From contig NC_084462.1 of NCBI RefSeq assembly GCF_027409185.1, positions 24,961,577 through 25,025,576 on the forward strand: 64,000 nt of DNA. Reading direction: 5' to 3'. Shown here piece by piece: positions 29,095-42,189 of the stretch (position 1 is the stretch's first letter; every line of letters starts with the position of its first letter). A program made the translations under genes and the position numbers. The notes beneath the pieces were generated by a model. It saw nothing but the letters and a program-made list of their open reading frames with translations. It was not told the origin of the DNA and did no database searches. Source of the DNA: Cynocephalus volans (lineage: Eukaryota; Chordata; Mammalia; Dermoptera; Cynocephalidae).

Positions 29095-29324
29095 TTCCAG
29101 CACTTAGAAAAGTGAGTAAAGGGAGAGGGGCTGGCTGGAGGTCTCACTTGCCCTGTTACACACCCTGCCCTCTGCATGTAACTGTGTTATGTTCTTTGGC
29201 CTGGAGTTCCTCTTGTTTAACCTCTCCAGAAAGTCAGCATCACACGTTCAGCCTGAATTGTGGGATGAACTGTCATCATGCTCAGGGTGGGAAAGAAAAG
29301 CTAAGAATCTGCTTTTTGTAAATT

Positions 29325-29790
29325 TCTTTAAAATTGTGGTAAAATACACATAACCTGAAATTTATCATCTTAACCATTTTTAAGTGTATAGTTCAACTGT
29401 TGTGCAACCAAACTCTAGAACTCTTTTCATCTTGCAAAACTGAAACTCTATACCCATTAAATAATAACCTCCATTCTCCTTTCCCTCTGAACCCCTGGCA
29501 ACCACCATTCTACTTTCTCTCTATGAATATGACTACTGTAGGTACCTCACAAAAATGGAATCCTACAGTATTTGTCTTTTTGTGATTGGTTTATTTCACT
29601 TAGCATCATGTCCTCAAGGTTCATCCATGTTTCCTTTTCAAGGCTGAATAATATTCTATTTTATAGATATACCACATTTTGTTTATCCATTCATTGATCG
29701 ATGGACACTTGGGTAGCTTCCACCCTTTGGCTATGGTGAATACTGCTGCCATGAACATGGGAATACATATCTTTTATAAACTCTAATTTG
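29325..29790 (-). mobile_element. L1 3' part
   Basis: Complement-strand L1 words: 'ttgtggtaaaatacacataacc', 'cttttcatcttgcaaaactgaaactc', 'ttcacttagcatcatgtcctcaa', 'ggctatggtgaatactgctgcc'. Confidence 0.7.
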
Positions 29791-30179
29791 ATCCCTTTTG
29801 TTCATTCCCACTTGCACAACCACTTTCAGGAATACCTGGTATCTCCAGCATCCGAATCTTTCTGGAGTTCCATGACACCAGTCAACTTCCTACTGGACTT
29901 CCCATTGCTGTCTCAGGTCTTGGCTTTCTCTGATCTACTGCAAATCAGTTACCACTGTCCATCTGTGTTTCAATGTCAAAATATTTTACTATAGTTTTCT
30001 TCTTTCCATCTTCTTTGTACAAGAGATCTTACATCTTAAAAGAAAACCTCTTCTACTATCATTTTAGTGGGGTTTTAGGAGGGAGAAGAAGTAAATGTTA
30101 AGTGTTCAATCCTCCATATTTACCCAAAGTCTCTAAATTGTGTTACTTTAGAGCAATATGGTATCTGATTTTTTTTTTC
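29791..30179. other. intergenic, nothing recognised
   Basis: No named element. Confidence 0.3.
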
Positions 30180-30860
30180 ATCTTGTGGATAAGTGGCACT
30201 CAATTCAACAAAAAGTTATTACCTTAGTGTAAAATATATGTGATTGTAGAAAACAATTTGGCATTTGCTCAAAAAGTTAAATACAGAATTTACCTTATTA
30301 CCCAGCAATTCCACTTCCAGGTACATAACCAAGCAAATTATAAACATATTCATGTGTCCACACCAAAACTTACCCATGAATGTTTATAACAGCATTATTC
30401 ATAATAGCCAAAAAGTGTCATCAACAAATGAGGGGATAAACAAAAGTGGTATATCTATACAGTGGAATTTTATTCAGCCATAGAAAGAAATGAAGCACTG
30501 ACATGTACTACATCATGGATGAACCTTGAAAACATTATGCTAAATGAAAGAAGGCAGACTCAAAAGGTCATATATCATATAATTATATTTATATAAAATG
30601 TCCAGAATAGGAAAAGTCACAGAGACAGAAAATAGATAAGTAGATTAGTGGTTGCTGGGGGATGGGAAGGAGGGTGCAATGGGGAATACTGTTAATGGGT
30701 ACAGAGTTTCTTTTTGGTGATTCAAATATTCTGGAATTAGATGGTGCTGATGGTTGCATAACCTCGTGAATATACTAGAAAGCAACGAACATTTTAAGAT
30801 GGTGAATTTTGTGGTATATGGATTATCTTTCAATTTTTAAAATGTATATGGTTAATAACA
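30180..30860 (+). mobile_element. L1 3' part
   Basis: 'acccagcaattccacttccaggta', 'cattattcataatagccaaaaag', 'agtggaattttattcagccat', 'gtgcaatggggaatactg': distal ORF2/3' UTR of an old L1, heavily mutated. Confidence 0.75.
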
Positions 30861-31218
30861 GGAGTGAGAGCTAGAACAAAAAAAATAAAGGTAAGAGACA
30901 TGAAACTGCAATATTACACTGAATTCCCTTTCTGTAATGGACTGTAGAGGGGCAGAATGTGAAGATCAGGGTCCACATTGTAAGCAAAACCTCTCTAGAT
31001 CACACAGTTTTTAACTAACATGCAGCTGGGATTTGCTGGAAGCTGACAAAGGAAGATGCTCCTCTAGGTGGCAGAGGAATAAGGCAGCAAAAGCACAAAT
31101 AAAAGTGAAAAAGCCAGGTTTCTAGTCTCAACTCTGTCCTGTGTGTTTTCTGTTCTCATCCCTAAAGAAGGAAGGTTGGATTAAATCCTGAGTCCTATCC
31201 AGATACGATTTAGTAGGG
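30861..31218. other. intergenic, nothing recognised
   Basis: No recognised feature. Confidence 0.3.
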
Positions 31219-31615
31219 TGTATTAGTTTGTGTTGCTATAACAGAATCACCTGAGACTGGTAATTTATAAAGAACAGAAGTTTATTTGGCTTATGATTCT
31301 GGGACAGCTGCATCTGGCATGGACCTCAGGTTGCTTCTACTCATGGCAGAAAGTGGCAGGTACAAGCAGATCACATGGTGAGAGGAAGCAAGAGAGAGAG
31401 AGAGAGAGAGGAGGTGCCAGGGATCTATAAACAACCAGCTCTCACAGGAACTAATAGAGTGAGAACTCACTCATTACTCACCCCTCCCCCAGGGAGAGCA
31501 TTAATCCATTCATGAGGGATCCACCCCCATGACCTAATCAGTTTCCAACACTGCCACATTGGGAATCAAATTTCCACATGAGTTTTGGAGGGGACAACAC
31601 ATCCAAACAGCATCA
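31219..31615 (-). mobile_element. MaLR solo LTR (same subfamily as the 44.5/46.5-kb LTR pair)
   Basis: Shares long blocks with 44543-44948: 'gattctgggacagctgcatc', 'gtacaagcagatcacatgg', 'catgaggatccaccccc'-type words, 'cacatgagttttggagggga'. Contains an (AG)n tract at 31391-31411. Confidence 0.8.
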
Positions 31616-31869
31616 GCTGGGCCCTAGAAATATGATTTTTTTTTTTTTAATGTTCCCAGGTGATTTTGATGCTCATCTAGGTTTGGAAGTCTCTTTTTAT
31701 AAAACGGAGCATTCCAGTGTTTAAAAATTAATATGTCAAACTTACTGAGATTCTTTTCATGAAAGTTCAACAGATTTTTGAACATATGCTAAGTATATTT
31801 GCCAGGAAGAGACTCGTAATTATCACAGTTATTCTAGAGCCAAACTGGGTATAAAGTCAATTCATCAGC

Positions 31870-32735
31870 CTCCCCACCTTCACCTGTGCTGTCCCCTAGG
31901 CCTGTAATACCCTTCCAACTTTTCCAGACAATTCTCATGCATTCTCCAAGAGAGTTGAAGTTTCTTTTCTTTCAGAAAGCCTTGTAAACCTCCCCTGTGG
32001 AGCTTAGCACCTATTCTTTGCACTCCTTTGGCACTCTGTAGACACTGGCCAGCATTATGTCAGTTATCTTTTGTTGCATAACAAATTACCTTGAAGCATA
32101 GTAGCTTCAAACAACAATTTTCACATATTCTAACAGCTCTATGGGTCAGGTGTTCCCGGCATGGTGGGATTGTCTGCTCCACATTGTCTGGAGCCTCGGT
32201 TGGAAGACTCGAAGGATGGAGGGTTGAAGTCGCCTGAAGACTTGACTGAGGCTGGAGGATCTGCTTCCCAGATGACTCACTCACATGGAGGGAGAGCTGG
32301 TGCTGGTTATTGGCAGCTGGCCTCAGTTCCTCCTGTGCAGGCCTCTCTGTAGGCTGCTTGAGTGCCCCCATGATGTGGTAGCTGGCTTCCCCCAGAATGG
32401 GCGATCGAGAAAGAGCAAGGTGCAAGCACATGTCTTCTATGATCTAGCCTCAGAAGTCACACAGGATCATTGCCATCACATTCTATTTGTTAGACGTGAG
32501 TCCCTAAGTTCAGCACACATTTAAAGGGAGGGGAGTTAGACCCTACCTTGGGAGGGAAGAGCATCACAGAATCTGTGGACATAGTTTAGGACCACCACAC
32601 CACTAGCATTACATGGTATTAAATCACATGTTTCTCTGTGTATCCACTACTACTCTGTGAGTACCCACATACAGCAGGGCTCCGATACATGGCCTGGTAC
32701 CCAAGGAGATGCTCAGTAGATATTTTGCTTGGATA
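31870..32735 (+). repeat. L2 3' region, split by an LTR
   Basis: Pieces at 31870-32057 and about 32612-32735 carry L2-type words before and after the LTR at 32058-32605. Diverged. Confidence 0.4.
32058..32605 (-). mobile_element. MLT1-type MaLR LTR
   Basis: Starts 'gtcagttatcttttgttgcataacaaatta', contains 'ctcactcacatggagg' and 'gtccctaagttcagcacaca'; complement of an old MLT1 LTR. Confidence 0.6.
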
Positions 32736-32959
32736 TCAGGGAACCCAATCACCCTGACTATGGAGCAGTCAGACCTTCTCTGGCTTCTGAGAATAGGCTC
32801 AAGAAACTCAGATGCAGTGGTCCAGGCTGTCTGACCTCTTCTCCAAATGCCCTCGACACTCTCCCAGCAAATCCCTCAGGCTTGGTTAGGACATTTATAG
32901 GTTTAAGGTGGAATTTAAGTACAGTACCATAGAGCTTAAAATCCAACATATATCTTAGA

Positions 32960-33125
32960 GACACATTAAACTCAACATGGCCAAAATATGTGCCTATCCT
33001 TTTCCCAAACCTGCTCTTCCTCTGATGTTCATCATCCTAGTGAAGGATATCAAAGATCTGGGCACCATTCTGTATTCCCACCTCTGCTTTTCCCCAGCAA
33101 CCACTCAGATACTAAGTCCTGTAGA
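32960..33125 (+). repeat. L2 fragment
   Basis: 'cattaaactcaacatggccaaaat' and 'aaacctgctcttcctctgatgttc' match L2 ORF2-end wording. Confidence 0.55.
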
Positions 33126-33429
33126 TGGGGGGCGGGGACCCACAGAGGAAATTCCCAGTTAGTGCAGGTAGGTATTTGGATCCATGTGCACACCAAGCGT
33201 TGTCTGTGGACTGGATAAATGATATTTCATATGTGTATATGTGTGTGTATATACATATATTCAAATATATGTAATTAACATGTTAAAGTACAAATTCACC
33301 TAGCAGTATTACTGAATCATCAGAGCAGTCTTTTGTAACTATATTTTTTCAATCGCCAGGTAGCACAACTATCTTCATGATATCAGTGTAACTTTTTGGT
33401 GTTAAAAGAGATTTCTAAAATTAGTGCCA

Positions 33430-33720
33430 AAGATGTACATGTGCAAAATGTAAATAAATTTTGGAACATCCCTATGATGAAATACTAGACAGCATGAAAA
33501 GAATAAAGAAGCTCTTTAAGGACTGATATGAAATGATCTCCAAGATATATGAGCTGAAGAAAGCGAGTTGCAAGAGCAGCGGGCTGCAAGTTGTGTATGT
33601 GTCCATAACATACACGGAGAATCGAATTACCTTGGTTTCCCCCAGAGAAGGGGCTAGAGCTAGGGACCACACAGTCCATAAAATTAGGGCCAGGAAGAGA
33701 GTGTTTTCACAACATATTCT
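33430..33720 (+). mobile_element. L1 3' fragment
   Basis: 'atactagacagcatgaaaagaataaagaagctcttt' and 'atgaaatgatctccaagatatatgagctgaagaaag' follow the order of an old L1 ORF2 end. Confidence 0.6.
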
Positions 33721-33789
33721 TTTGCACTTTTTGGATTCTGAATCAGATGACCATTGTGCCTATTTTTAAAAAACAAATTAAACTGAAAA

Positions 33790-33958
33790 AAAAATTTTTT
33801 TTTTAAAGATGACTGGTAAGGGGATCTCAACCCTCGGCTTGGTATTGTCAACACCACGCTTAGCCAGTGAGCCAACCGGCCACCCATATATTGGATCCAA
33901 ACCCGTGGCCTTGGTGTTATCAGCACCGCACTCTCCCGAGTGAGCCACGGGCCGGCCC
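33790..33958 (-). mobile_element. CYN SINE, dimer
   Basis: Two tRNA-like units on the minus strand with a T-rich start on this strand. Flanked by the 12-bp duplication TTAAACTGAAAA at 33778-33789 and 33959-33970. Confidence 0.85.
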
Positions 33959-34059
33959 TTAAACTGAAAATTTGAGAGCCCTCTAAACAGGTTGGAATCT
34001 ATGGATTTAGATTCTGTCTCTTTGACATCACTCACACCCTACAGGGTTCTCTCATAAAA

Positions 34060-34400
34060 TCCTTGAGTAGCTCCCCGCTGCTTTTTGCATCAATTTCAAA
34101 TTGATCAACACAGCATTCACAGCCCTGTTGATCTGGCCCTTTGCAGCTTTATCTCTGCCTTCTCTTCCAAAAACTCTGGTTCAGGGTTGCTGATCTTCCA
34201 GCTCCCTGCGGGGGCTGGGTTTCTCATACCTCCACTGCTCATGCTTCCTCTGCTTGGAGCACCCTGCCCCCATTAACCTCCCTGCTTATCTCTACCTGTG
34301 TTCCAAGATTCCACTCATGTGTAATCTCCTCTAGGAAGGATTTCTTGCCCTTCCTCCAAGGTGAGTTAGACACCCCTTTTCAGTCATTCTTCTGTAAAGA
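34060..34400 (+). repeat. L2 fragment
   Basis: 'acagccctgttgatctggccc', 'cttcctctgcttggagcaccctgcccc', 'ctctaggaaggatttcttgccc': L2 3' region words in order. Confidence 0.6.
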
Positions 34401-34439
34401 TTTGTTGTCACCATTCTGGCTAGGAGCCCTACTAGGTGC

Positions 34440-34522
34440 TGTAGGTATAGAACTTAGAAACATAGCCCCTTCAGGGTTCAATCCCTATACCTGCCAGCCA
34501 CCAAAAAATAAAAATAAAAAAG
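34440..34522 (+). mobile_element. CYN SINE, partial
   Basis: 3' half with B-box-like GGGTTCAATCCC, then 'cctgccagccacc' and an A-rich AAAATAAAA tail. Confidence 0.45.
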
Positions 34523-35404
34523 GAAATAGCAGATTAGTGGAAAGGTATCCATCAGGATGAAATCAATGCCTCCTCTCAGAGTTCTAAGCCCTCAGACTGG
34601 GAAGTCAACTCGAGTGTGGAATTTTCTCTTTCAATTAACTGAACATCGTGCTCCCTTGCCTTCCTAGGACACTGTGAACGTACCAGCCAGAGTATTACCA
34701 CATTGTAATACAGAATCCAATTGTCTCCTTTATCTCCTCTACCAGACCATGTGCTCCAAGAGTGGGGAGTACGATGAAAAAAGGGTTACATGAAGATGGT
34801 GGAATTATAATCAGGCCTTGAAGAAGGGAGATAATTTCAACTGTTTGCTGTGGATGTGGATGTGTTCCAGCTTGAGGGAATAGGGTGAGCAAAGGAGGGA
34901 TGTGGCAAGATCAAAGAAGACATGTGGTTCTCTGTGACTATCATGGAGGATGTGTGTATGTGCATGCACGTGTGTGCAGGGGTGGTTGTGGGACAGCTGT
35001 GGGAGATACACTGGGTTCAGATTCTCTGAAAGATTTTGGGAAAGAGAGGGACACAATGAGATCTGAGTTTTAGGAAGGAGACTCTGGTTGAGATAGAAAA
35101 GATTGATTGAATGGGGGCTGAGACAGGCAACAGGGAGATCTGGTAGGAGACAGCAGGGCTTGGTAACTAACTGAGCATGGGGAGTGACAGAGATTCTTAC
35201 TGGACCTTTCCCTTTCCCTTGGTCCCCATGTGCATCAAATCATCACCTGCTATTGATTTTAGCACCTCCATTCCCACTGCCACCGCCTCAGGTCAGCCTT
35301 CCCCATCTGGCCTCTTCTGTGGGTCACGCCATGCATCTTCATGATGCTGTCTGGTTATACTGCCAGCTGTGTAAAGAACTGCTAAAGAAAAGCAGGCTTT
35401 GGGC
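34523..35404. other. intergenic, nothing recognised
   Basis: Contains a TGTGTATGTGCATGCACGTG tract near 34,950. No gene. Confidence 0.3.
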
Positions 35405-36277
35405 CTTAAAATTGTTTTGTAACAGGCTTATTGAGATATAATTCACATACCATACAATTCACCCACTTAAAATAAATATTTCAATGGTTTTTATTATAGT
35501 GACAGAGTTGTGCAACCATTACTACAAACTGTTTTAGAACATTTTTTAAATCCCCCAAAGAAACCCCATACTCTTTAGCTGTCACTCCTCAACACCCCCA
35601 TCCCCTCCTAGTCCTAGATGACCACTAATTTACTTTGTATCTCTATTGACTTGCCTACTCTGGACATTTCAGATACATGTAATCATACAATATGTGACCT
35701 TTTGTGTCTGGATTCTTTCACTCGGCATAATGTTTTCAAGGTTTATCCACATTGTAGCATGTACAAGTACTTCATTCCTTTTTATTGTTGAATAATATTC
35801 CATTGTATGGATATACCACATTTTGTTTATCCATTCATCAGTAGATGGACATTTGGATTGTTTCCACTCTTTGGCTACAGCGCATAATGTTACTATGAAC
35901 ATTCATGTATGAGTTTTTGTGTAGACATGTGTTTTTATTGTCACAGTTATACCCCTAGAAGTGGAACTGTGAGTCTGAGCCATTTGAGTAACTGTCAGAC
36001 TGTTTTCCAAAGCAAATGCAAATTTTACATACACACCAGGGTGGTTCCAATTTCTCTGCACCCTCACCAAAACGTCTTATTATTTATCATTTTTATTATA
36101 GCCATCCTAGTGGGTGTGCAGTGGTATCTCATTGATTCGCAGTTTTGATTGGCATTTCCCTGATCACTAGAGGTGTTGAGCATCTTTTCGTGGCTTATTG
36201 GCCATTTGTATATCATCTTCACAGAAATGTCTATTCAGATCCTTTGCCCATTTTTAATTGGGTAATTTGTCCTTAAT

Positions 36278-36281
<4 letters not shown>

Positions 36282-36320
<39 letters not shown>

Positions 36321-36480
36321 CTTAAAAGATGACCGGTAAGGGGATCTTAACCCTTGACTTGGTGTTGTCAGCACCACGCTCACCCAGTGAGCAAACTGGC
36401 CATCCCTATATGGGATCCGAACCCGCGGCCTCGGCGCTCCCAGCGCCACACTCTCCCGAGTGAGCCACGGGCTCGGCCCA
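36282..36480 (-). mobile_element. CYN SINE, dimer with a 41-nt T run
   Basis: Flanked by the 14-bp duplication TGTCCTTAATTATT at 36268-36281 and 36481-36494. The A-tail (T40-41 on this strand, 36280-36320) is long and uninterrupted, which suggests a recent insertion. Confidence 0.88.
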
Positions 36481-37029
36481 TGTCCTTAATTATTGAGTTG
36501 CTCTTCCTTTACCAGTGTCTTAAGGTGAAAGGTTGGTTATTGATTTGAGATTTTTCTTCTTTTTTTAATGTAGGAATTATTTACAACTATAAATATCCCT
36601 CTAAATACTGCCTTGACTGCATCCAATTAGTTTTGGTATATTGATTTTCATTCATTTCAAAGTATTTTCTAATTTCCCTTGTGATTCCTCCTTTGACCGA
36701 TGGGTTATTTAGGACTATGCTGTTTAATTTTCTACATATTTGTAATTCCCCAAATCTCTTTCTATTATTGATTTCTAATTTCATTTTATCACAGTGGGAG
36801 AACATATGTTGTATGATTTCAATCTTTTTAAATGTATTGAGACTCGTTTTATGGCCTAACGTATAGTCTATCCTGGAGAATATCGAAGTACACTTAAGAA
36901 GAATATACTTGTATATTCTGCAGTTGGTAAGTGGAGTATTCTATGTCTGTTTATACTGTTGTTCAAGTCTTCTATTTCCTTATTGACCTTATGTCTATTG
37001 TCTCTTCATTATTGAAAGTGGAGTATTGA

Positions 37030-37205
37030 GGGCCGGCCCATGGCTCACTTGGGAGAGTGTGGTGCTGATAACACCAAGGCCATGGGTTCAGATCCCTATA
37101 TAGGGATGGCTGGTGTGCTCACTTTGGAGAGTGTGGTGCTGACAACACTAAGTCAAGGGTTAAGATCCCCTTACCAGTCATCTTTAAAAAAAAAAAAGAA
37201 AGAAA
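37030..37205 (+). mobile_element. CYN SINE, dimer
   Basis: Flanked by the exact 16-bp duplication GAAAGTGGAGTATTGA at 37014-37029 and 37206-37221. The tail is A(n) then GAAA repeats. Confidence 0.9.
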
Positions 37206-37510
37206 GAAAGTGGAGTATTGAAGTCTCTTACTATTATTGATTTATCTATTTCCCCCTTCGATTCTGTCAGTTTTACTTCATGAGTTTGGGATTCTATTGT
37301 TACTTGCATTATCTGATTATAATTGTTATATCCTTCTGATGAATTGACCCTTTTATCATTATGAAATTTTCCTCTTTATCTCTAGTGACATTTTTGTTTT
37401 GTTTTGTTTTAAAGTCTATTTTGTCTGATATTAGTCTGGCCTCTCCATCTTTCTTGTTGCTACCTGCCTCGTAACTTTTTTCATCCTTTTACTTTCAGTC
37501 TTGGTCTTTG

Positions 37511-38044
37511 AATGCATCCTAACTGGACCATGGCCACAGCTGACTGGACTAGGGGCTGCCTAATAGGGATATTGTGAGTCTGAAAATTACTAGCTAACCT
37601 AATGAGATCCCCACTGCTTTAGGGGCTACAATGAGACATAGAATAAGGATGCCATGTGAAAGGTTATGTGGATCATGTGAGATAGAAGAGACAATTGCCA
37701 ACCCAACCTCAGATTCTGAGTAGATTTTCAGTTCTGGCCCACCTATATCCTTACATTATACCCAAACTGTTTTTCCCCCTAAACTTTGCAGTTATCCTTT
37801 TTTTTCCAAACAAAATATCAAACTTCCCTAACAAACAGAAGTTTATTCCAGGAGTGTGGTTGCAAGCAACAGAATATTAGAAGAGGTGTGGTACCTTTGT
37901 ACTAACACAGTGGAGAGGGAGGGAGAGATCATCTCCACATCCCTGAATGGGAAGTTAGAAGTCCATGGATTGATAAAACAGTTAATGAAGTCTTGGTATC
38001 CAGATACAATGTCCACTGAAGGTAAAGCATTGACAGATTTTATT
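37511..38044. other. intergenic, nothing recognised
   Basis: No recognised feature. Confidence 0.3.
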
Positions 38045-38218
38045 GCTGCTCCTTTAGAGCACATTAGAATCACCTGGAGAACTTTTAAAAAGTATGGATG
38101 CCTGGGTACATCTCCAGATATTCTGATTTAATTGTTCTGGGGCAGGACCAGGGCATCAGGATTCCTCAAATCTCCCCAGTTGATCCTAATGTATATCAAA
38201 GTTGAGAACCACTGCTTG
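38045..38218. mobile_element. hAT-type MITE (MER5/MER20-like)
   Basis: 'cattagaatcacctggagaactttt' through 'gatcctaatgtatatcaaagttgagaaccactg': the usual body and terminal word of Charlie-related non-autonomous hAT elements. Confidence 0.55.
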
Positions 38219-38274
38219 AGAGACATTCTAAGGGAATAAGGAGTATACAGACTGAATTAAATGGATATTTTTCT

Positions 38275-38342
38275 TTTTCTTTTTTTTTTTTTTTTTTTGC
38301 AGCTGGCCAGTACAGGGATCTGAACCCCTGAGTTTGGTGTGA
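38275..38342 (-). mobile_element. CYN SINE, 5'-truncated
   Basis: T-rich tail followed by 'gcagctggccagtacagggatctgaacccctgag'. Stops before the A-box part. Confidence 0.6.
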
Positions 38343-40289
38343 GAACATTAGATAATTTGCATGAAGAAGGAACAAATTTTAGTCCCAGGATGCCTGAGTA
38401 GAATCAGATAACAATATTCAAGACCACTCTTTGAACCTGCAACAAGAAACACCTTTTAATGTCAGCCAGAGGTTGGAAACCACTGAAAATTAGATCCCTG
38501 AAGTGTTAATGTTTAAATTCTATTTCTTGAGTGGTGAGTTTAGCAGAATTCATTTATTTTTATGTATTATGAATAGCATGCATAATATATATTCTTTGTA
38601 TATTTTCAAATCTGTTATAAAATTTTTCTGCCAAATATTTTATAATAAAAAGTGATCCTATTAACTGCCAAATTACAGCATTTGATAAGTTCACAACTGT
38701 ACTGAGTTTCTATGGTTAAAATTAAGGTCTTGATTATCAAGTCTGAAATCATCAGCAGTCAGAATAGCAATATCTTGAGAGGATGGGGTTCCTCAGGCCC
38801 CTGGGCCCCTCCAAGTAATTTCTACTGCATTTTTGATTGCCAAACAAATGTGATGAGTCACCTCATAATGAGGAACATCTGGTCACAGGAGTTTGGAAAT
38901 ACCATGAAACCAAAGATGGTGTGCAAAATCCAAGCGGGGAAAAGAGGGAATATAGGCAAAATTTTCTAGGGAGTTGTTGCAGGAGTAACTATGTGGACTT
39001 GAATCCTGTGGGTTTGTAATTAAGAAGAAAAGATTAACTCAAGGATGATAGAATATTTATTTCCTTTCTGCCCCTTCCCACCCTTTATTTCTTGTCTCTG
39101 TCTATCTGTCTCTCTCCATCTCCAACTCCTCATTTTCCTTCTCTTCCTGCACAGTTTGGTTGATTATACTTCTTTGTCAAGCTGATGCTGAAGAGCCTGT
39201 TGGCTTTTGTCATATCATAGGTGAATAAATACCAAGATTGAAGGAGAAAAGAATGACGTGTGTCACCAATAACCAGCTAACTGCTGCCTATCCCCACTTA
39301 TATCTTTAACCCTGTGTTCTTGGTCAGGACCCAGAAAAATTCACCACTGATGAAAGACTAATTATCAAAGCCCCTTTGTTGTTGGGGGGTGGATGGAGTT
39401 GTCCCAGCCAGGAACAGGAAGGAGAGTAGTTAACCACATGAAATTTCTGCTAACACTGGGAAAGAAAAAAAGTAGGTGGTTAGATCTCAGAAGCGGCAGG
39501 TGTTAAGCAAAGTGAGTGGATCATCCAGGCTCTCCTGCTTTGCTGAGGTCAGGCTGACATTCTACCTGTGGCCTTACTGGTTGTTGGAATACTGAAAAGC
39601 TTGGTAAATTGCTTGGTAAACCAGTTGGTAAACTGTTGCCCAGAGTCTCCTGAGTGCCCTACACACATCTACCTGCCTCCAGGCCACCAGACCTCCCTCC
39701 CCTTCGGCAACTAAAGAGTTAACACCCAGCACAGTAGTTGACCTCCAGGAATCTAACTTTAGTGCTAAAGTCAGTGTCTGTTCTAACTGGCTGGTGGCCA
39801 TGCGGTAACCAGCTGCTAAATATTTTGAATATCACCCCAGGCTGTGGCCACAAAAAAGCAAAAGCCAAGTAGGTGTGGTCAATTTGTTGCAAGAAATAGC
39901 CTAAAACACTGAGTTGAGGTTTTGGCTTCTGCTTGAAGTGTTGGCAGGAACAGAACAGATGGGCGGCCCTGGGATCTGCTTGATTTGAATAGCAAAATAA
40001 TTCCTTAATTTAATGAACAAAGATCTAACTCAGGCCAGCACACTACATAGTCACAGTCCCTGTGGCCATAACTATCCCTGAGTCAGTTTCTAGACCCAGA
40101 GCTCCTTTAAGAGAAGGATGAACTCTGGAGGAAGGCTGCTATAACATCATTCAGTTCTCCAGGCTTGTCGTACCAAAGATCAACCTGATTTGAAAATTAA
40201 TGGTGGATTACTTCAAGCTTAATTAGATGGGTTCTTGCTGTCTTTGATTTGATAAAGGAATTTTTTCTGTTTCTCTTTACCCACACCAT
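38343..40289. other. intergenic, nothing confidently recognised
   Basis: Mixed sequence. The last few hundred bases may belong to the ERVL-like element that follows. A small TTGGTAAA tandem lies near 39,600-39,635. Confidence 0.3.
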
Positions 40290-40800
40290 CAGAAGCTATT
40301 TATCTACAGGTGGCAAGTGCAGCAGTATACTCTCACAGGGACCTAATCCACTTTACCTGGGGTGACCAGCATCTGAGTTTGCTCAGGACAGTTGTTTGGG
40401 CACCAAAAGTTCTGCAGCCCAGGAAACACCTGGGTCCCTGGAAAACAGATATGGTTGATCACAACAATTGATTCCTCCATAGGATGTCACCCTAAATCTC
40501 CTACATTGATGATATCATGCTGATTTGCCTGGGACATTAGCAAGTAGCAAGGATCCTCCTTGTGTTGTTGAGATATGAATATAATGGGGGTAAGAAATAA
40601 AACTTGCAGAAATGCAAGGACCTGCCATATCAGTGAAGTTGTTAGGAGGTCATTGGAATAAAGTATAATAGAATAGCTCCTTCAAAATGAAAGTGGGGGG
40701 TGTGGAATAAAGGACAAGTTGCTACATTTTATACCCTTTCAAGTAATAAGGAATTTTGGAAGCTGCATGCCTCTATTTTACAAGGGCTTTTCCACTACAG
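40290..40800 (+). mobile_element. ERVL-type pol fragment: reverse transcriptase, broken
   Basis: In one frame the retroviral catalytic motif Y-I-D-D is encoded at 40502-40513, followed by Ile-Met. Nucleotide wording on both sides resembles the RT-to-connection region of ERVL elements. No continuous frame: stops and frameshifts are frequent. Probably the 5'-most surviving piece of a provirus continued at 50.4-51.3 and 52.8-53.4 kb. Confidence 0.6.
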
Positions 40801-41099
40801 GAAACAAAGTTTAGTCAATGTAGCTCAAGTAAGAGAAACAGATAGATGAGGGAGACCAAATTTCTTAGATTTGGAGCCATAGTAGGGTCAGGCTTCATAT
40901 AGATTGAAACCCATGGAAGTTCTGCATCTAGGAAAACTCCACATGCTTCACAATAGGAATTTATAAATTTTCCCTCCAGCTCAGATTGTTAATGTGATTT
41001 AGCCACTGTCTATCACTTCTTGGTGTTTGTCTCCTTCTATCTGATTCCACATTTCTCACCTAAAAAGCCCAAGAAAAAGATTATAACTAACTTATCTTT

Positions 41100-41470
41100 T
41101 CTTTTTTATAAATTTGTTTTTTTTTAAGTTTGACATGTATATAATTTAAAGAGTTAAATACTTCCAAAGGCTTGTTAGAAAAAAATAAAAGACCCTTTTC
41201 ATTCCCCCTCCATTTCTAGCTCCTCAGAAGCAAACACTTTTTCAGTCTCATAAGAGGGCACTTCCAAAAGTTTATGGAAAAATGGAATTAAAAGATAATA
41301 TGAATTTTTCCATAAACTTTTTGAAGACCCCCTCATAGTTAGTATGAAGTATTTTGGTGTTTTGGTATCTCCATATTTCTAAACAATATGGTTATATTTT
41401 TAGCTCTTTTTTTTCAGTCTTTCCCATTATCTATTGACTTACCACTATGGACAATGAGGCTTAGCTCTAT
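41100..41470 (-). repeat. old L1-type repeat, split by a MITE
   Basis: Related to 26845-27200. Interrupted at 41253-41335. Confidence 0.35.
41253..41335. mobile_element. mariner-like MITE, 83 bp, intact
   Basis: About 30-bp terminal inverted repeats (GGGCACTTCCAAAAGTTTAT and, on the other strand, GGGGGTCTTCAAAAAGTTTA), flanked on both sides by TA. Same family as the split copy at 4961-5220. Confidence 0.65.
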
Positions 41471-42189
41471 TTAACTTCCCAGTCACACACATACTTCCCA
41501 TATCACTATCCTCTGAATATACGTTTTGCCATTTTAGTTAGAAAAATATTTAGGATTATATTTTTATAACCACGTAAATGCTATTTATAATGGAGCCATA
41601 TGTTATAACATTACTACTTTTCCATTTGTTTTCCCTGGAGTTAATAATTGCCTTGTGCTTTTGTTTGCCTACTTTTCTAGGTATCATTCCTAATTGAACC
41701 CCTAATATATAAATGTCTTCTCATTATATTCAAACATATGGAGTAGACTGTTGCAGGACAGTGAAGATATGTTGCTGCACCTGCCAGGTGAAGGCAAACT
41801 ATTAGATCTTCTATCATTTCCTCTTCTTGAAGAAATCCCTCCTAGAACCTTCTGACCTTCTCTACTCTGTACTGGCTGCCTTGTAGGCCAGGAACTCAGC
41901 TATTGTCTTGGGATGACACTTTCACTATCATCCTAGGGATTCCCTTTATCTTTCTTGCACTGATATCCTCATTCATTGATCCTAAGTCTTCCTCTTTCTT
42001 GGTTTTTTTCCCTGCATGTAGGTAGTGTACTCCACCCATAAATTCCTAAGAAAGAGTATTCAGGAAATGTTCAGGACTGTATAGCAGAGACTGCTACTTA
42101 TTTCACCAATGTCTGTCTTCCTTTCTTCCATACTAATAGAGTTTTTAGCTGAGCACAAGACCATCCAAAATAAAGTCTATATTTCTACA

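Larger units (their letters stand above)
35405..37510 (-). mobile_element. L1 (3' UTR into ORF2), with two CYN insertions
   Basis: Complement-strand L1 in order: 'gcttattgagatataattcacatacc' (3' end), 'tttcactcggcataatgttttcaagg', 'ccctgatcactagaggtgttgagc', then ORF2-type sequence ('tatggcctaacgtatagtctatcctgg', 'tctattttgtctgatattag'). There is an internal deletion near 36,500. Interrupted at 36282-36480 and 37030-37205. Confidence 0.75.

Noticed and set aside
39600-39635. TTGGTAAA repeated three times
   Set aside because: Short and imperfect; no larger structure around it.
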